This document shows, in pieces, positions 6,917 through 9,610 of a stretch of 9,610 bases of DNA (position 1 is the first letter of the stretch; each line of letters begins with the position of its first letter). The DNA lies in NCBI GenBank assembly GCA_963616935.1, contig CAVEMS010000013.1, positions 1 through 9,610 on the forward strand, given 5' to 3'. The DNA is from UBA4951 sp963616935. GTDB lineage: Bacteria > Bacillota_I > Bacilli_A > RFN20 > CAG-826. A model generated the notes under the pieces. That model worked only from the letters and a program-made list of their open reading frames with translations. It made no database searches and was not told the DNA's origin. The position numbers and the translations under genes are program-made.

Positions 6917-8509
6917 ATGAAACGTAAAACGATGCTCATATGCGCTGCGGCGCTTAGCTGCCTTGCCTTGTCCTCAGTGGCTCTCGCCTCTCAAGTCGGT
7001 AATGGGCCGGCATCGCTTATCAAAGGTGCGGCCGAGGCTTTCAAAGTGGAGCTTAGTTCTGCCAAGAATAGATTCTATACCGGCACGGGGACATCCTCGG
7101 ACGGGCAAGCCAATCTCAAAACGAATTTTGGAAACGCCATCAGATTCGCCCATTCGAAGGCGAAGTCCTCGACGGGTTGGCAGTCCTTTGGAAAGGATGG
7201 ATATTTCTATAACGTCGATGCGATTAACGGAATGAAGTCGATTAAAGTTTCGTTCGTTTCTTCGGGCGCGTCTTTCCAAATCCTTTACTCCGGGGACGAA
7301 AAACTCGATAGATCGAAGGAATTCGTCGCTTCCATAGACGAGGTCACGACGTTCGATTTCGAAGAACGCACCCCGAACTATTTCGAAATCCTCAATACAG
7401 GCGATTCCGACCTCAATATCGCCTCCATCGAAATTGAGTATTCCTGCTCAAACGGCTATCTGACTCTATCGGTCGCTAGCGAGGACGAAACGAAAGGAAC
7501 CGCCACCGGTGGTGAGACTCTCTTAGAAGGGGATAAAGCCACTTTGACGGCCGATCCGGCAGAAGGGTACGCCTTCGAAGGCTGGTATATCGGTGATTCC
7601 CTTATCAGCAAAGACAGCACCTATGTCTACACTATGTCCGGTGCTGATACGTCTATCGTTGCCAAATTCGCGGACAAGGCCGAGGAAGAGGCTCGTCGCA
7701 AGGCTCTTGGGATCGATCCGGTCATCGATTCCGAAAATGGAACGCTGACCTATGGTCTCTATCCGCAAAAGTGGGAAAGCGATACGGATGTCGTCGAAGC
7801 GCTCAACGTTTTGACGGAAGCCTCTGCGAACGGCTGGTATTTCTATGATGGCAAATACTACGCCAAGAAGTCTGCCGATCCTTGCAATCTTAATAACAAA
7901 GAGTCCTATTTCGACGATGGGACGGAGATCGTTTCCGGAAACACATATTGGTTCGAGTGCGAGCCCATAACATGGAAGATCCTCTCTTCCGAAAGCGGCG
8001 AGTACTCGCTTGTCTCGACCGTTCTTCTCGATGCGCATAGATACGCTAGCTCTTCGAACAAATACGAAGATTCCGAAATCAGGTCTTGGCTCAATGCCGA
8101 TTTCTATGGCTCCGCGTTCTCGCTTGGGAATTCGCTTATCCAGACGACGGTCGTCGACAATTCCATCTCCACGACGGACTCGGAATCGGATTCGAGTACC
8201 CAAGTCGGCGATCCAACGAACGACAATGTGTATCTCCTAAGCTATCAGGATTACGAAAACACTGCGTATTTCTCTGATCCGACTGAAAGGCCGTGTAAGA
8301 CGACCGAATGGGCGAGGGCCAGTGGCGCGGATTATGAAAGAAATTCGTCTTCGGCTTATTTCCAAAATGGATATTATTGGACGCGCTCGCCAGCTTCTAA
8401 TGACAACTACTATTCGTGGTATGTGGGCCATAATGGCACTCTCTATAATTACTGGGCCAGGAGATCTTCTTATAGCGTGCGTCCGGCCATAACCATAAAA
8501 ATCTCGTAA
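6917..8509 (+). CDS. Secreted protein with InlB-type repeat and DUF6273-like domain
   Basis: A 530-residue exported protein of unknown function. The start has AAGGAG eight bases upstream. Residues 1-24 form a Sec signal peptide (KRK, hydrophobic core, cleavage at ALA-S, 24/25). Cys15 is in a poor lipobox context, so a lipoprotein is unlikely. Residues 25-179 look like a beta-sandwich region rich in aromatic and Ser/Gly residues. Residues 180-251 are a divergent InlB B-repeat (Flg_new_2 type: EGYAFEGWY, then an AKF ending). Residues 277-530 resemble DUF6273, with WLNADFY in the middle and a YYWTRSP / RRSSYSVRPAI ending typical of that family. No LPXTG or C-terminal membrane helix is present, so it is released or held non-covalently at the cell surface. 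Expression may depend on read-through of the two upstream terminators; its own terminator follows at 8543. Confidence 0.85.
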   Translation: MKRKTMLICAAALSCLALSSVALASQVGNGPASLIKGAAEAFKVELSSAKNRFYTGTGTSSDGQANLKTNFGNAIRFAHSKAKSSTGWQSFGKDGYFYNVDAINGMKSIKVSFVSSGASFQILYSGDEKLDRSKEFVASIDEVTTFDFEERTPNYFEILNTGDSDLNIASIEIEYSCSNGYLTLSVASEDETKGTATGGETLLEGDKATLTADPAEGYAFEGWYIGDSLISKDSTYVYTMSGADTSIVAKFADKAEEEARRKALGIDPVIDSENGTLTYGLYPQKWESDTDVVEALNVLTEASANGWYFYDGKYYAKKSADPCNLNNKESYFDDGTEIVSGNTYWFECEPITWKILSSESGEYSLVSTVLLDAHRYASSSNKYEDSEIRSWLNADFYGSAFSLGNSLIQTTVVDNSISTTDSESDSSTQVGDPTNDNVYLLSYQDYENTAYFSDPTERPCKTTEWARASGADYERNSSSAYFQNGYYWTRSPASNDNYYSWYVGHNGTLYNYWARRSSYSVRPAITIKIS

Positions 8510-8542
8510 GGGAACGAAAAGAAACCTTTGAACGTTTTTCTT

Positions 8543-8569
8543 AGGGCCGGCGTTAAGCTTGGCCCTTTT
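8543..8569 (+). terminator. Terminator of the secreted-protein gene
   Basis: Stem AGGGCC (8543-8548) with GGCCCT (8561-8566), 12-base loop that can pair partly further, followed by three more T and then A. It lies 34 bases after the stop codon. Beyond it the composition shifts to AT-rich accessory DNA. Confidence 0.7.
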
Positions 8570-8608
8570 AAAATGCTTGAGGAAAATAACGGATCTCAAA
8601 AACTATAA

Positions 8609-8972
8609 AAAGCGATAATCGAGGTTAATTCATTTGCGCATGCAAATTATAGTGGAGATACTGAACACAAAATTTCGATAACACCTACAGAAATTGAAAT
8701 CTATAATCCGGGTGAATTTTAAACAATTATACGTCACTTGATTTTTTATCAAGAAGAATTCCTTCAGTTCTTAGAAACAAAAAAATTTAGATATATTGCT
8801 TAAATCTAAAAATGTTGAAGACAAGTTTGTTCGTCGACATTTAAAAAACACTGAAAATATAAATAAGAGCGAAAGAACTGTTCAACGTATTTTGAAATCG
8901 TTAAAAGAAAAGAAATTATTAGAACGAATCGGAGATGCAAAAGGCTATTGGAAAATAAATAATGATAATTAA
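8609..8972 (+). pseudogene. Remnant of a RecG-like/AlbA_2 ATP-binding protein
   Basis: Three plus-strand pieces in three different frames read as one gene. Piece 1 (8609-8722, stop TAA) gives NSFAHANYSGDTEHKISITP and then EIEIYNPGEF, the HATPase_c_4 (RecG-C-like) core whose usual form is VNAxxHRDY ... IEIxNPGG. Piece 2 (8725-8790) gives NYTSLDFLSRRIPSVLRNKK, which continues that domain. Piece 3 (8787-8972) contains SERTVQRILKSLKEKKLLER and GYWKIN, the winged helix that ends this family. The N-terminal AlbA_2 domain is missing and the segment between pieces 2 and 3 is much shorter than in intact relatives, so there are at least two frameshifts and one or more deletions. Family members are putative transcription factors or ATP-binding DNA-binding proteins of accessory DNA. 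No function remains. Confidence 0.8.
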
Positions 8973-9002
8973 ACAATCTATTTCCTTAATCTAACTAATA
9001 TT

Positions 9003-9058
9003 GCAAGATAATGCAAAATCTTGCGCTTTACTGCAGGTTCTCCTGATGCTAAGCGCAA
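9003..9058. repeat. Overlapping and nested inverted repeats
   Basis: GCAAGAT (9003-9009) pairs with ATCTTGC (9018-9024) across eight bases. TTGCGCTT (9021-9028) pairs perfectly with AAGCGCAA (9051-9058), with CAGG (9034-9037) and CCTG (9042-9045) forming an inner hairpin. The two outer stems share TTGC at 9021-9024 and so exclude each other as RNA. No T-tract follows, so this is not an ordinary terminator. It lies between the pseudogene and the 34-bp array and could be a recombination or binding site. Confidence 0.6.
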
Positions 9059-9081
9059 ATATTAATTTATTAATCAACAAT

Positions 9082-9165
9082 ACTTATCGCATTATGTGTG
9101 ATTTTTCGTTTTTTTACTTATCGTATTATGTATGTTTTTTCGTTTTTTTACTTGTCGTATTGTGT
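9082..9165 (+). repeat. 34-bp tandem array, two and a half copies
   Basis: Units begin ACTTATCGCATTATGTGTG (9082), ACTTATCGTATTATGTATG (9116) and ACTTGTCGTATTGTGT (9150); each of the first two is exactly 34 bp and ends with a CGTTTTTTT run. The third stops after about 16 conserved bases, immediately upstream of the ATPase. Unlike the 33-bp array at the other ATPase, the intervening bases are also similar, implying a more recent duplication or selection on the whole unit. The final copy contains the predicted -35 of the ATPase promoter. Confidence 0.88.
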
Positions 9166-9180
9166 AAATGGCCGTATATT
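9152..9180 (+). promoter_or_regulatory. Predicted promoter of the second ATPase
   Basis: TTGTCG (9152-9157), a 17-bp spacer, and TATATT (9175-9180, five of six). The -35 lies inside the third array copy. In copies 1 and 2 the equivalent hexamer is TTATCG. The start would be near 9187, giving a leader of about 18 bases carrying AAAGGA (9187-9192). Confidence 0.5.
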
Positions 9181-9204
9181 AATCGCAAAGGATGGTTATA
9201 ACAC

Positions 9205-9610
9205 TTGGTGGATCTAAGTAGAAAAATATATAGCTCTTTATTGAAATGGAAAGAAGATTATAGTAGCAATACTGCGTTATTAATTGAAGGCGCTAGACGT
9301 ATTGGAAAATCTACGATTGTAGAAAAATTTGCAAAAGAAAACTATAAAACCTACGCTATTATTGATTGGGCTACAGCTGGCACAAAAATAAAAAAGTCTT
9401 TTAACGAAAATCTAAATAATTTAGATTTACTTTTTCAGGATATCTCATTGGAATATAACGTCGAATTATTTAAGGGAAAAACACTGATTGTGTTTGATGA
9501 AGTACAAAAATTTCCTAAAGCTAGAGAAGCAATTAAATATTTAGTTAAGGATGGTAGATATAATTATATTGAAACAGGTTCGTTAATATCTATTAAAGAA
9601 AATGTAGAAG
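9205..9610 (+). CDS. AAA_14/DUF4143 family ATPase, cut by window edge
   Basis: The first 135 codons of a second P-loop ATPase. Walker A GARRIGKST lies at residues 29-37 and Walker B IVFDEVQ about 65 residues later, then YIETGS. Over the 42 residues beginning at the Walker B strand, 34 are identical to the ATPase at 268-1599. The start is TTG (9205) or GTG (9208); a TAA at 9199-9201 rules out anything upstream, and AAAGGA sits 12 bases before the TTG. No in-frame ATG is available, so a non-ATG start is likely. The codons are far more AT-rich (TTA for Leu, AAA, AGA, ATT) than in the other genes, suggesting recent acquisition. The DUF4143 half lies outside the window, so integrity cannot be judged. 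Confidence 0.85.
   Translation, partial: MVDLSRKIYSSLLKWKEDYSSNTALLIEGARRIGKSTIVEKFAKENYKTYAIIDWATAGTKIKKSFNENLNNLDLLFQDISLEYNVELFKGKTLIVFDEVQKFPKAREAIKYLVKDGRYNYIETGSLISIKENVE

Noticed and set aside
6917..6990. Lipoprotein signal at Cys15 of the secreted protein
   Set aside because: The preceding residues A-L-S do not form a good lipobox, and a standard ALA-S cleavage site follows at 24/25.
7523..8203. 226-codon minus-strand open frame antisense to the secreted protein
   Set aside because: It lies wholly inside a well-supported gene, is Arg/Ile-rich as expected from reversing biased codons, and shows no domain.
9082..9165. Possible CRISPR array at the second ATPase
   Set aside because: Units are contiguous 34-bp tandem copies without variable spacers.
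9001..9201. 66-codon plus-strand open frame over the 34-bp array
   Set aside because: Its Phe/Tyr/Cys/Leu-rich sequence is just the translated T-rich repeats and hairpin. It has a TTG start with no ribosome site and overlaps the predicted promoter.

Overview
The window comes from a low- to mid-GC Firmicutes-type bacterium, most likely an uncultured Bacilli/Erysipelotrichia/RF39-like gut lineage. The clues are MutS2 joined directly to UvrC, a tRNA with encoded CCA, Shine-Dalgarno-led genes, and a Sec-exported protein that combines an InlB-type repeat with a DUF6273-like domain. The lineage is an inference from gene content. TGG encodes Trp and TGA ends uvrC, so the standard bacterial code fits and a Mycoplasma code does not.

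Layout. Positions 1-267 carry no gene I can name. Positions 268-1599 (minus) encode a complete AAA_14/DUF4143 ATPase with a PD-(D/E)XK-like tail. Its promoter is covered by four copies of a short element spaced exactly 33 bp apart (1631-1752). A 400-bp intergenic stretch with inverted repeats follows. Next is a two-gene DNA-repair unit, mutS2 (2153-4477) and uvrC (4477-6246), overlapping as TAATG. A tRNA-Arg(TCT) with its own promoter and terminator follows (6286-6445). An AT-rich, hairpin-rich leader (6448-6916) precedes a secreted repeat protein (6917-8509), which ends at a clear terminator (8543-8569).

After about 8600 the DNA turns strongly AT-rich and looks accessory. It holds a decayed RecG-like/AlbA_2-type gene in three frames (8609-8972), a nested inverted repeat (9003-9058), a 34-bp tandem array (9082-9165), and the start of a second AAA_14/DUF4143 ATPase (9205 to the edge). 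This second ATPase is clearly homologous to the first but has very different base composition.

Most interesting point: both ATPase genes sit directly behind a phased direct-repeat array of nearly equal period (33 and 34 bp, about three helical turns). In each case the last repeat overlaps the predicted -35/spacer of the promoter, yet the two repeat sequences are unrelated. This suggests that genes of this family carry their own private operator or recognition array, with specificity that diverges between family members. The two genes also point outward from the conserved repair/tRNA block. This is my main candidate for an undescribed system. The rest of the window is ordinary housekeeping and surface-protein content.
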